The notes under the pieces are model-generated. The model searched no databases. It saw only the letters and a list, made by a program, of their open reading frames with translations, and was not told where the DNA came from. A stretch of 32,409 nucleotides of DNA from Candidatus Anaerotignum merdipullorum. GTDB lineage: Bacteria > Bacillota > Clostridia > Lachnospirales > Anaerotignaceae. The stretch lies in NCBI GenBank assembly GCA_019115165.1, contig DXEB01000006.1, positions 1-32,409 on the forward strand, read 5' to 3'. The translations under genes and the position numbers were made by a program. Below are positions 16,777 through 24,446 of this stretch, piece after piece. Numbering within the stretch: position 1 is the first letter of the stretch; each line of letters begins with the position of its first letter.

Positions 16777-16843
16777 GAAAAACCCAAAATTGTATCCAAT
16801 ATTTTTCATCAAATTTTAATCTTTCTTTTCCGAGACGACTCCT

Positions 16844-16871
16844 TTTCCATATTACAAAAAAATGGTATACT
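16844..16871 (+). promoter_or_regulatory. Putative sigma-A promoter of rqcH
   Basis: TTTCCA (16844-16849), a 16-base spacer and TATACT (16866-16871), 31 bases before the rqcH start. The -10 is good and the -35 weak. It is arranged back to back with the yicC promoter. Confidence 0.55.
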
Positions 16872-16902
16872 AATAAATTGACAACGGAAAGGAGGAGACT
16901 TT

Positions 16903-18669
16903 ATGGCTCTGGACGGCATTACCACTGCGGCAATTGCTGCAGAATTAAGAGGAAAACTTCTAGGCGGCAGAATCGACAAGATCCATCAGCCTCTTGCCGA
17001 TGAAATCCGCTTTTCTGTACGTGCCATAGGCGCAAATTATAAAGTACTGGCATCCGCCAACTCTGGACATCCCCGCATACACATCACCGAAAACAACAGG
17101 GAAAATCCACTAAAGGCCCCGCTGTTTTGCATGGTGCTGCGAAAATATATTGCCGGCGGCAAAATCGTGGACATCTGCCAGCCTCATTTTGAACGAATTC
17201 TGATACTAAAAATCGAATCTGCCAACGAAATGGGAGATTTGACCATCAAACATCTGATTTTGGAAATCATGGGAAAGCACAGCAATCTGATTCTGACTGA
17301 TGAAAATCTGAAGATTCTGGATGCCATCAAACGAATTTCTCACGACAAAAGTTCCGTGCGGGAAGTACTTCCCGGAAAAACGTATGTATTCCCGCCTTCG
17401 CAAAATAAACAAAATCCCATGGAATTGGAGGCAAAGACCTTCTATAAACTGCTGCACATCCAAGAAGGAAAGAAAGTGCAGGATTTTCTTTATCAGTCTT
17501 ACACCGGCATCAGCCCAGTCATGGCTGCGGAAATCTGTTGCCGCGCAGGGATAGACCCTTCTGACGCCTGTGAACAAATCCACGCACAGCAGGAAGCCGC
17601 GCTTTTCCAAAGTTTCGGCGCCGTCATGGAAGACGTACGTCATGGAAACTTTTCTCCTGCCTTGTATTACCGAACACAGGGCGGCTCCATCCTGGATTTC
17701 TCCGTTTTGGAAATGAAGCAGTTCACTGGCTGCCCTGTCAAATCGTTTCCATCCGTATCTGCGGTACTGGAAGCCTTTTATACCGAACGGGACAACGCAG
17801 CCCATATCCGCCAAAAGGCGCATGATACCCGACGGCTGGTGCTCAACCATGTGGAACGCTGTGTCAAGAAAAAAGAAATCCAACGCAAAACCCTGCAGGA
17901 AATTGCGGGAAAAGAGATATGGAAATTAAAAGGAGAACTGATTACCGCCAATATCTACGCCATCCCGCCCAATACCAACACTTTCCGCACCGTCAATTTT
18001 TACGATGAGAATCTGCCGGAAATCGAGATTGCACTGGATCCCACAAAAACCCCGGCGGAAAATGCGCAGAAATACTTCCAAAAATACAACAAAGCCAAAC
18101 GCACCCTGGCAGCCATGGAAATTCAACAGAAACAAAACGAAGAAGAATTGACCTATCTGGAAAGCGTACTGCAGGCATTGGATACAGCAAAGGACGATGC
18201 AGACCTGTCGGAAATCCGTACGGAATTGGCAGAAAGCGGCTTCATCCGCAGACCTGCCGCCAAAAAGGGGCAGTCCAAGCCAAAAAAAGCCAAGCCTATG
18301 CGCTTTCTTTCCTCTGACGGTTACGAAATTCTAGTGGGCAAAAGCAATCTGCAAAATGATGAATTGACTCTGCGTACAGCAGAACCTACAGATATTTGGA
18401 TGCATACCAAGAATATCCCTGGATCACACGTCATTATTCGTACGAATGGCGCCGAGGAAGTGCCAGTTTCTACTCTGGAAGAAGCTGCAACCCTAGCAGC
18501 ATATTTCAGCAAGGCAAAGCAAAGCAGCTTGGTTCCTGTGGATTATACACAACGAAAAAATGTGAAAAAACCCAATGGCGCAAAACCGGGTATGGTCATT
18601 TATTTGACCAACAAAACCATTTATATTACACCGGAAGAAGAAAAAGTCCAGACCCTTTCCCAATCTTAA
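16903..18669 (+). CDS. rqcH: Ribosome quality control protein RqcH (NFACT family)
   Basis: Binds stalled 50S-peptidyl-tRNA complexes and adds C-terminal Ala tails that mark the nascent chain for degradation; older annotations call it fibronectin-binding protein. The 588-aa protein has the NFACT-N domain (about 1-270, starting MALDGITTAAIAAELR), helix-hairpin-helix and long coiled-coil segments (about 300-440), and the NFACT-R domain (about 465-575) with SSDGYEILVGKSNLQND, WMHTKNIPGSHV and DYTQRKNVKKPNGAKPG. At the position of the functionally important Asp-Arg pair of Bacillus RqcH it has Glu-Arg (HFERILIL), which I believe is common in Clostridia but did not check. AAGGAGG precedes the ATG, and a perfect hairpin terminator follows. 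Confidence 0.95.
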   Translation: MALDGITTAAIAAELRGKLLGGRIDKIHQPLADEIRFSVRAIGANYKVLASANSGHPRIHITENNRENPLKAPLFCMVLRKYIAGGKIVDICQPHFERILILKIESANEMGDLTIKHLILEIMGKHSNLILTDENLKILDAIKRISHDKSSVREVLPGKTYVFPPSQNKQNPMELEAKTFYKLLHIQEGKKVQDFLYQSYTGISPVMAAEICCRAGIDPSDACEQIHAQQEAALFQSFGAVMEDVRHGNFSPALYYRTQGGSILDFSVLEMKQFTGCPVKSFPSVSAVLEAFYTERDNAAHIRQKAHDTRRLVLNHVERCVKKKEIQRKTLQEIAGKEIWKLKGELITANIYAIPPNTNTFRTVNFYDENLPEIEIALDPTKTPAENAQKYFQKYNKAKRTLAAMEIQQKQNEEELTYLESVLQALDTAKDDADLSEIRTELAESGFIRRPAAKKGQSKPKKAKPMRFLSSDGYEILVGKSNLQNDELTLRTAEPTDIWMHTKNIPGSHVIIRTNGAEEVPVSTLEEAATLAAYFSKAKQSSLVPVDYTQRKNVKKPNGAKPGMVIYLTNKTIYITPEEEKVQTLSQS

Positions 18670-18673
18670 TCTC

Positions 18674-18710
18674 CTGCCGCATCCGCTGGATGCGGCAGTT
18701 TTCCTTTTTT
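18674..18710 (+). terminator. Terminator of rqcH
   Basis: CTGCCGCATCC and GGATGCGGCAG form a perfect 11-bp stem with a 3-base loop, followed by TTTTCCTTTTTT. Confidence 0.95.
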
Positions 18711-18811
18711 CGCTGCTTCGCCTTGACTTCCACTTTTTGATTACGTACCATAAAAGAAACAGAAATTCAGACTTATTCCAAATCACTTCAAACCAAAAAA
18801 GAGGTATCTCC

Positions 18812-19933
18812 ATGCATTACGATGGATATATTCATGCGGCAGTCCACGGTCCTACAGGACAGATGACCTCTCTGGCGGATCTGCTGCAAAAATGGGTATC
18901 AGAAAAACCGTAAGATTCCCCTGCGCCCGATACTGCCGGTGATTTTGCCGCGATACAATCTCTCTTGCGGGCGATCGGTACAAGATGCCAAAAACAGGAT
19001 GCCGATACCATCGTGACCGAAACATTTTCATATTTTTCCAATGCTGCTCTGGTGGTGCTGGATTTCATCGATGGCATTGCCCATATGCGCCCGCAATTAG
19101 AATGGGCAGTCACCCTGCAAGTAAACTTTTCCGTCACAGATACCGTCGGCTATTTTTCCTATTTCTCTCCCACCGGCGCAGATTCTATTTTGCACGCCAG
19201 ACCCAAACAGCCGTCCCTGGAGGACTTTGTGGACTGGAAGAAATATGCCTGCTCCTCTGAAATGAGCGTGCTGCTGCATGCAGTGGATATCAATGGCACA
19301 GAACGCACCTTTGATTTTATGAAAGTAAAGAACAGATGCCTGCATCCTCTGTTTGATTCCTGGTCCCTGCTGGATCTATCCCGGACAGATGTGGGCATGA
19401 AGATGGAAGAAGATCGCGACGGTTTGCTGCTGCGCATGACGCCTGCCGGCAACTGGAGTCGTCTTGCCCATGACTTTTGGGAGACAAACACCCTTTTGAA
19501 ACAATTTCCGCAGGAAATCGCAGAACTGGAACAGATGCTACCCAACGGGCAGAGCTTCGACCAATTCTGCGACAGCTATCATCGCGGTACTGCCTTCCCG
19601 CCGGAATTTGTCGCGAAGCTTTTGCGCCTGCTCGTACCCAATGCCAAAATCTGCATCGTCGAGCGAGACGGTATGGCACATTTTTTAGATGGACGGAAAA
19701 ACGAATATTTTTTCGGCAGGGATCTGGAATTTGACGAAATGCACGATCTGACTACATCCATCCACTGGAAGTTCCCCAAGTCCGCCAAATGGATTCCTTT
19801 TTCACGGAGACAGAAAAACAAACTCTCTTTTTCCAAAAACAGTACGTACCGCACAAAAGAAATGCAGCAGGTATCCTCTTTGAGAACAGAAGGAGCTCTA
19901 TCGTCTTTTCTGTTCCTGGATACATGGATTTGA
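18812..19933 (+). pseudogene. Gene of unknown family interrupted by an in-frame TAA
   Basis: An ATG at 18812 with GAGGT 6-7 bases upstream opens a frame of 33 codons (MHYDGYIHAAVHG...) that ends in TAA at 18911-18913. The same frame then stays open to the stop at 19933, so the whole frame is 373 codons with one internal stop. The only possible start for the downstream part is a TTG at 18965 with no ribosome-binding site, so the long part is probably not made as such. The interruption falls in a Pro/Asp-rich stretch (EKP-stop-DSPAPDTAGD), possibly a linker. The product looks soluble and mixed alpha/beta, Trp- and Asp-rich, with a basic Ser/Lys C-terminus. I do not recognise the family. A weak promoter (TTGACT, 17 bases, TACCAT at 18723-18751) and a strong terminator flank it. 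Confidence 0.6.
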
Positions 19934-19980
19934 AACGGTGCATATAAATGTGGATTATCCACTTTCTCTCTTATCCCAAG

Positions 19981-20030
19981 AAAAAAAGTTGCGGCGCCTT
20001 TGGCTTATGCCAAGGCGCCGCACTTTTTTT
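19981..20030. terminator. Bidirectional terminator between convergent genes
   Basis: TGCGGCGCCTTtGGC and GCCAAGGCGCCGCA form a 14-15 bp stem with a TTAT loop; A-run at 19981-19987 and T-run at 20024-20030. It serves the interrupted plus-strand gene and can stop transcripts from the minus-strand 134-aa gene. Confidence 0.9.
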
Positions 20031-20203
20031 CGTATGTGTCGTTGCCAATGGAATACAGGAACATGCCTGCAAGCGTTTTTTCCTCTCTCCAATCTCCCTT
20101 CGTTTCACGGTTTTATAAAAACGGGTCCGCCTTCCTGTAAACAGCTTCCAGGGAACTGAAAAAATTGGGATCCCACCAGACAGTCCGTGTGTTCTTCTGT
20201 CGG

Positions 20204-20608
20204 TCACTCCTCCGCTGATCTTTCTGATTCCCCATAACTGCGGTAGATGTTTCCAAAAAAATCATCCAGCCTTTGCTTCATTTCTACAAAACCCGCCGGA
20301 TGCTTGGAGTGTCCCATGGCGTGGATTTCCTCCCCTTCCTTGCCATAGGCATGGAACACCCAGCTGTCTCCTGCACAAATACAGGTATCAATATCATAAA
20401 ACCCATCCCATGCCGCCGCATTCTGTTCCTCCAGCAGTTTCGCCAGTTCTGTCGCCAGCTCCTGCGGCGGTTCACATCTCAGGCTGTGTTCCTCACCGTC
20501 ATATAGGTCAATACCCACATTCACCCCTTTTTCATTATCCAGCCGATACCACGCCATAGTGCCATCGTTTCTGCCATATCGAAAAGAAAACGATTTGATT
20601 TCTCTCAT
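20204..20608 (-). CDS. Protein of unknown function, 134 aa
   Basis: The ATG at 20608 has AAAGGAG about 10 bases upstream and the frame is open to TGA. The protein is acidic and probably cytosolic: an N-terminal region of short strands (FSFRYGRNDG, AWYRLD), a central helix rich in Glu/Leu (ELATELAKLLEE), and a C-terminal module with W-x-F-x-A-Y-x-K-E-G-E-E-I-H-A-M-G, H-P-A-G-F and an ending helix. That last arrangement recalls small clostridial proteins I have seen only as hypothetical, in which a beta-hairpin with a Gly is followed by a P-x-x-F helix; I cannot assign a function. It follows rny on the same strand but beyond the rny terminator, and no separate promoter is evident, so expression may depend on read-through. 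Confidence 0.65.
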   Translation of the reverse strand: MREIKSFSFRYGRNDGTMAWYRLDNEKGVNVGIDLYDGEEHSLRCEPPQELATELAKLLEEQNAAAWDGFYDIDTCICAGDSWVFHAYGKEGEEIHAMGHSKHPAGFVEMKQRLDDFFGNIYRSYGESERSAEE

Positions 20609-20634
20609 ACTCTGTCTACTCCTTTCTATTTGTC

Positions 20635-20678
20635 AAAAAAAAAGAACGTCCCGTTTGCCATTGGCTCCGTGGACGTTC
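20635..20678 (-). terminator. Terminator of rny
   Basis: On the minus strand GAACGTCC pairs with GGACGTTC around a 19-base loop and is followed by nine T residues. It begins 7 bases after the rny stop. Confidence 0.85.
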
Positions 20679-20685
20679 CAATTCT

Positions 20686-22248
20686 TTATTTTGCGTAATC
20701 TACTACTCTTGTTTCCCGAATCAAGTTGACCTTGATCTGACCTGGATATTCCAGCTCTTCTTCGATCTTCTTGGCAATTTCTCTTGCCAGAAGTGTCATA
20801 CCATCATCACTGACGTCTTCGGGAATTATCATAATTCGCAATTCGCGCCCAGCTTGAATTGCGAAAGATTTTTCGACACCTTTGAAATGATCCGCAATTT
20901 CTTCCAGCTTTTGCAGCCGTTTGATGTAAGATTCCAGCGTTTCGCGTCTTGCACCCGGTCTTGCCGCGGAAATCGCGTCCGCCGCTTGCACCAAAACTGC
21001 AATGATGCTTTGTGGCTCCACATCTCCATGATGTGCTTCCACCGCGTTGATGACCAAATGATTTTCTTTATAGCGTTTCAACAGCCCTACGCCGATGCTG
21101 ACATGTGAGCCTTCCATTTCATGGTCCACACTCTTGCCAATATCATGCAACAGCCCGGCGCGTTTTGCCATATTGACATCCACGCCCAATTCCGCTGCCA
21201 TTAACCCAGCAAGATGAGAAACTTCCATCGAATGCTTTAACACATTTTGACCATAGCTGGTTCTGTATTTCAGTTTGCCCAACAGTCGAACCAGTTCTGG
21301 ATGCAGCCCATTGACACCTGTATCAAATGTCGCCGCTTCTCCTTCGTCTCGAATGGTAACTTCCACTTCTTTTTTCGCTTTTTCCACCATTTCTTCAATA
21401 CGAGAAGGGTGTACACGCCCATCCACAATCAATTTCTCCAGTGCAATTCTGGCAATCTCTCTGCGGATTGGGTCAAAGCCGGAAAGGATGACTGCTTCCG
21501 GCGTATCGTCGATGATCAGGTCAATGCCTGTCAATGTCTCCAATGCACGGATGTTTCTACCTTCCCGTCCAATGATGCGCCCTTTCATTTCGTCATTAGG
21601 CAGTTGTACCACAGATACCGTCGTTTCTGCCACATGATCCACTGCACATCTCTGAATAGCATTTGCCACAATTTCTCTGGAGCGTTTGTCCGCTTCCATT
21701 TTGGCTTTGCTTTCGATCTCTTTGATCATTAAGGTTGCCTCATGTTTCACATCGGTTTCTACCATTGCCAAAATGTAATTTTTTGCCTCTTCGGTTGTCA
21801 GTCCAGAAATCCTCTCCAGTTCCTGCAATTGTTTTTCCCGCAGTTCCTTTGCTTCTTCCTTCTGTCTTTCTAAGTCTTCCAACTTTCTGGACATCTGTTC
21901 TTCTTTACGTTCCAAAGACTCTGTTTTTCTGTCCAGCGCTTCTTCCTTTTGGAACAACCGTCTTTCATTTCTTTGCAGTTCGTTTCTTCTGTCTCGAACT
22001 TCTTTCTCCAGCTCATTTTTTGTTCTGATACTGTCTTCTTTGGCCTCCAAGAGGATTTCTTTCTTCCTTGCCTCTGCATCTTTTACGGCCTCGTCCACGA
22101 TTTTATTTGCACGGTCTTCTGCCACGCCCACTTTCGCTTCCGCAATACGCTTTCTGTAAAAAATTCCGACAATCATCCCCAGAAGGAGTCCGATCACAGC
22201 ACCACAGATTACACTTATCGGTTCTATGAAAAACACCTCCTTATTCAA
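20686..22248 (-). CDS. rny: Ribonuclease Y
   Basis: Membrane-anchored endoribonuclease that starts mRNA decay in many Gram-positive bacteria. Seen in order (in the 520-codon frame from 22248): an N-terminal membrane helix (about 10-31), a long charged coiled coil (about 40-190), a KH domain with [15 protein letters not shown] (about 225-240), and an HD domain with LLHDIGKS and EAHHGDVEP. The 3' end is clear (TAA at 20686). The 5' end is not: the only canonical starts before the helix are TTG at 22248, without a ribosome-binding site, and GTG at 22236, which lies inside the perfect AAGGAGGTG. That site is correctly spaced for an ATA at 22227, which would give a 513-aa protein. I list the outer bound; the true start is likely 22227. 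Confidence 0.93.
   Translation of the reverse strand: MNKEVFFIEPISVICGAVIGLLLGMIVGIFYRKRIAEAKVGVAEDRANKIVDEAVKDAEARKKEILLEAKEDSIRTKNELEKEVRDRRNELQRNERRLFQKEEALDRKTESLERKEEQMSRKLEDLERQKEEAKELREKQLQELERISGLTTEEAKNYILAMVETDVKHEATLMIKEIESKAKMEADKRSREIVANAIQRCAVDHVAETTVSVVQLPNDEMKGRIIGREGRNIRALETLTGIDLIIDDTPEAVILSGFDPIRREIARIALEKLIVDGRVHPSRIEEMVEKAKKEVEVTIRDEGEAATFDTGVNGLHPELVRLLGKLKYRTSYGQNVLKHSMEVSHLAGLMAAELGVDVNMAKRAGLLHDIGKSVDHEMEGSHVSIGVGLLKRYKENHLVINAVEAHHGDVEPQSIIAVLVQAADAISAARPGARRETLESYIKRLQKLEEIADHFKGVEKSFAIQAGRELRIMIIPEDVSDDGMTLLAREIAKKIEEELEYPGQIKVNLIRETRVVDYAK
22234..22242 (-). promoter_or_regulatory. Ribosome-binding site of rny pointing to an ATA start
   Basis: On the minus strand AAGGAGGTG is complementary over nine bases to the usual 3' end of 16S rRNA. 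It is followed by TTTTTC and then ATA GAA CCG, so the GGAGG core is 8 bases from ATA. No ATG, GTG or TTG lies at a workable distance. Confidence 0.65.
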
Positions 22249-22307
22249 TTTTCAATGTACATTTATGATTTTACATAGCCATAAGCAGTGTAATATACAC
22301 CTTTTTT

Positions 22308-22336
22308 ATTTTATAGCTTTTTTATATACCTGTCAA
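22308..22336 (-). promoter_or_regulatory. Sigma-A promoter of rny
   Basis: On the minus strand a perfect TTGACA (22336-22331), a 17-base spacer and TAAAAT (22313-22308). A short palindrome, GTGTATATTACAC (22300-22288), begins about where transcription should start. Confidence 0.8.
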
Positions 22337-22429
22337 GCTGGATTTCTTTGTCCTTTCCTAAGCACCTCGTGAAAAAAGCCAAAAAAAGCCTGATTTCCAT
22401 TGAAATTCTTGCTAGAATTGCACGAAAAA

Positions 22430-23881
22430 TTATGTATTCTCTTTTGCTTTTGGGGTCACAGAAATGATATCATACCAACCAAAGGCTTCACCTTTCTTTT
22501 CTTCTGTATCAACTTCCGCCTGATATTGATGCAGCATTTTTTTTGCAAATGCATCGTCCCTTCCTAAATATGCATGCAGCAGCCGGGCATCTGCATAGAC
22601 CAAAACCTTTCGATATATGGTAGAGGCAAAGATCTGTTCTGTCTCTCGCCGCATCCTGGCGGCTACGGAATCCACTGACGGCATGCGCCCACTACCTTCA
22701 CAAACACGGCATTTTGTCGTTACCTGTTTCGACAATGATGGTCTGGTTTTTTTTCTGGTCACCTGCATCAATCCAAGTGTTGTCATTCCGACCACCACAG
22801 TCTTCACCCGATCCTGTTCCACCGCTTCTTCCAGCGCTTTGGTCAGCCGCTTTTTATGCTCCTCCTGTACCATATCAATAAAATCAATGATAATGATACC
22901 AGATAAATTGCGCAGCCGCATCTGCTTTGCTGCTTCTGCGGCAGCTTCCAGGTTTGTCTTTAAGATCATATTTTCCAAATCTCCTCTTCCAGCAGCTTTT
23001 GCAGAATTGACGTCTATGACCACACAAGCTTCTGTTTCCTGAATCACCAAATAGCCGCCGCTTTTGAGCCAGACCCTTTCTGCCAGTGCTTTTTCCCATT
23101 TGCTTTCAATAAAAAAGGTAGCAAATAACGGTGTCTTTTCTTGATAGTGCACCAACTTCGGCTGCCCCTGCCCATCAAAGTCCCCGGTCTGTTTTAACTG
23201 TCGATATGTCTGTGCATCATTTACCACAAAGCTGTCTACATCTGCGCCGTAAAAATCCCGCACCGCTTTGAGTGCAAATGTACTTTCCTGCCACAGCAGT
23301 GCAGGCGCCCTCTGATATTCTGCCTGCCGTACGTCCTTCCATTTTTGCAGCAACTCTTCCAATTCTTTTGCAAATTCCTCTTCTGTTCTGCCTACTGCGT
23401 TTGTCCGGACTACCGCTCCGCATTCCGGCGGCAACAGCGCCTGGATGCAATCCCGGATGCGCCTACGCTCTGCTTCCTGCTTAATCTTGCGAGACACGCC
23501 AACTTCTCCTGCTTCTTCCGGTAACAGAACCAAATACTTCCCCGAGAACGATACTTGCCGTGTCAAGACAGCGCCTTTTTCTCCAACCGCATCTTTGAGT
23601 ACCTGTACCACGATCTGTTCTCCTGCTTTGGGACGATTTTGTTTTGTTTCATCTGATACCGCCCGTGCTGTACCATAATACAAATATCCGTTTCTGCCCG
23701 TTCCAATATCCACAAATGCCGCCTGCAAATTCGGTATGACCTGCGCTACTCTGCCGATGTATACATTCCCTACCAGACTTTCCTTTCGTTTGCTTTCCGC
23801 ATAAAATTCCACCGGTTCGCCGTTCTCCAACAATGCCATCCGGAACATATCTAAGTCCATATCCATCAATACCCGTTTCAT
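22430..23881 (-). CDS. rng: Ribonuclease E/G family endoribonuclease
   Basis: Processes rRNA precursors and cuts mRNAs. The 483-aa protein has an S1-like RNA-binding domain near the N-terminus (about 36-110, VGNVYIGRVAQVIPN), the 5'-sensor region, and the DNase I-like catalytic core with D290 in VVIDVNSAKA and D333 in IIIDFIDM, the two metal-binding aspartates. The Zn-link CRVC (391-394) in TTKCRVCEGSGR is intact; it joins dimers into tetramers. The protein lacks the long C-terminal scaffold of enterobacterial RNase E, so RNase G is the better name. AAGGAGG precedes the ATG. It lies directly upstream of rny on the same strand; the rplU-rpmA genes often found after rng in Clostridia are not here. 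Confidence 0.95.
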   Translation of the reverse strand: MKRVLMDMDLDMFRMALLENGEPVEFYAESKRKESLVGNVYIGRVAQVIPNLQAAFVDIGTGRNGYLYYGTARAVSDETKQNRPKAGEQIVVQVLKDAVGEKGAVLTRQVSFSGKYLVLLPEEAGEVGVSRKIKQEAERRRIRDCIQALLPPECGAVVRTNAVGRTEEEFAKELEELLQKWKDVRQAEYQRAPALLWQESTFALKAVRDFYGADVDSFVVNDAQTYRQLKQTGDFDGQGQPKLVHYQEKTPLFATFFIESKWEKALAERVWLKSGGYLVIQETEACVVIDVNSAKAAGRGDLENMILKTNLEAAAEAAKQMRLRNLSGIIIIDFIDMVQEEHKKRLTKALEEAVEQDRVKTVVVGMTTLGLMQVTRKKTRPSLSKQVTTKCRVCEGSGRMPSVDSVAARMRRETEQIFASTIYRKVLVYADARLLHAYLGRDDAFAKKMLHQYQAEVDTEEKKGEAFGWYDIISVTPKAKENT

Positions 23882-23951
23882 GGAAATCCTCCTTCCTTAT
23901 CCGTTCTTGTTCCATGATACAGGAAATGACGTACTTTTGCACGAAATATCT

Positions 23952-24446
23952 TCATACGCGATTCATTTTTTCTCCTCTTGCGGCATATTCCGCTTCCACA
24001 TCCGCCGTATAAGGCAAAGAAACATAGGGCATCGGATCAATCAACATTCCTTCCCGATATAGACTGTAATGCAAATGAGGTCCTGTGGAAAGCCCGCTGT
24101 TTCCAGACTTTGCTACCGTTTGTCCGCGCCGAATGGTCTCTCCTTCTGCTACCAGCACACTTTGCAAATGCGCATACCGCACCAAAAATCCGCTTTTTGT
24201 CTCATATTCCAGTACCAATCCTAACGTTTCCGATTGCCGTACCGACGTTACTGTACCGCTTTGCACCGCCGCAACCGCCGTTCCTTCTGCCATTGCAATA
24301 TCCAGTCCGTCATGAAACTCTGTTTTTTGCAATACCGGATTTTCCCGCTTTCCACAGGAAGAGGTAATCATGCCTTCCGCTGGATTGATCCATTCCTCCG
24401 GCTTTGTTACCCATGTGACTGACGCCGCTAAACTAGGGGGCTTCAT
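23952..24446 (-). CDS. M23/LytM peptidase domain, downstream half of a split SpoIVFA-like gene
   Basis: A 164-aa frame with a well-preserved M23 domain: HDGLD (about 45-49), YAHLQ and GPHLHYSLY, the zinc-binding His-Asp-His set, so the metallopeptidase site looks intact. It has no signal peptide or membrane helix of its own, and its only upstream start (ATG at 24446) lies 14 bases inside the preceding frame with a poor ribosome-binding site. Removing one C from the CCCCC run at the overlap joins both frames into one protein of about 270 aa with an N-terminal membrane anchor, the size and layout of SpoIVFA. It is therefore best read as the second half of one gene, either made by +1 frameshifting or broken. 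SpoIIQ is the alternative relative. Confidence 0.8.
   Translation of the reverse strand: MKPPSLAASVTWVTKPEEWINPAEGMITSSCGKRENPVLQKTEFHDGLDIAMAEGTAVAAVQSGTVTSVRQSETLGLVLEYETKSGFLVRYAHLQSVLVAEGETIRRGQTVAKSGNSGLSTGPHLHYSLYREGMLIDPMPYVSLPYTADVEAEYAARGEKMNRV

Noticed and set aside
16124-16819. Plus-strand frame of 231 codons opposite yicC
   Set aside because: Antisense shadow of a well-recognised gene, with His/Cys/Phe-rich composition typical of reversed coding sequence.
17206-17883. Minus-strand frame of 225 codons opposite rqcH
   Set aside because: Antisense shadow of an intact NFACT protein; no family signature.
22371-22429. Candidate terminator after rng (short AT-rich inverted repeats before a T-run)
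   Set aside because: The stems are 5-6 bp, AT-only and not adjacent to the T-run; no convincing hairpin, so not annotated.
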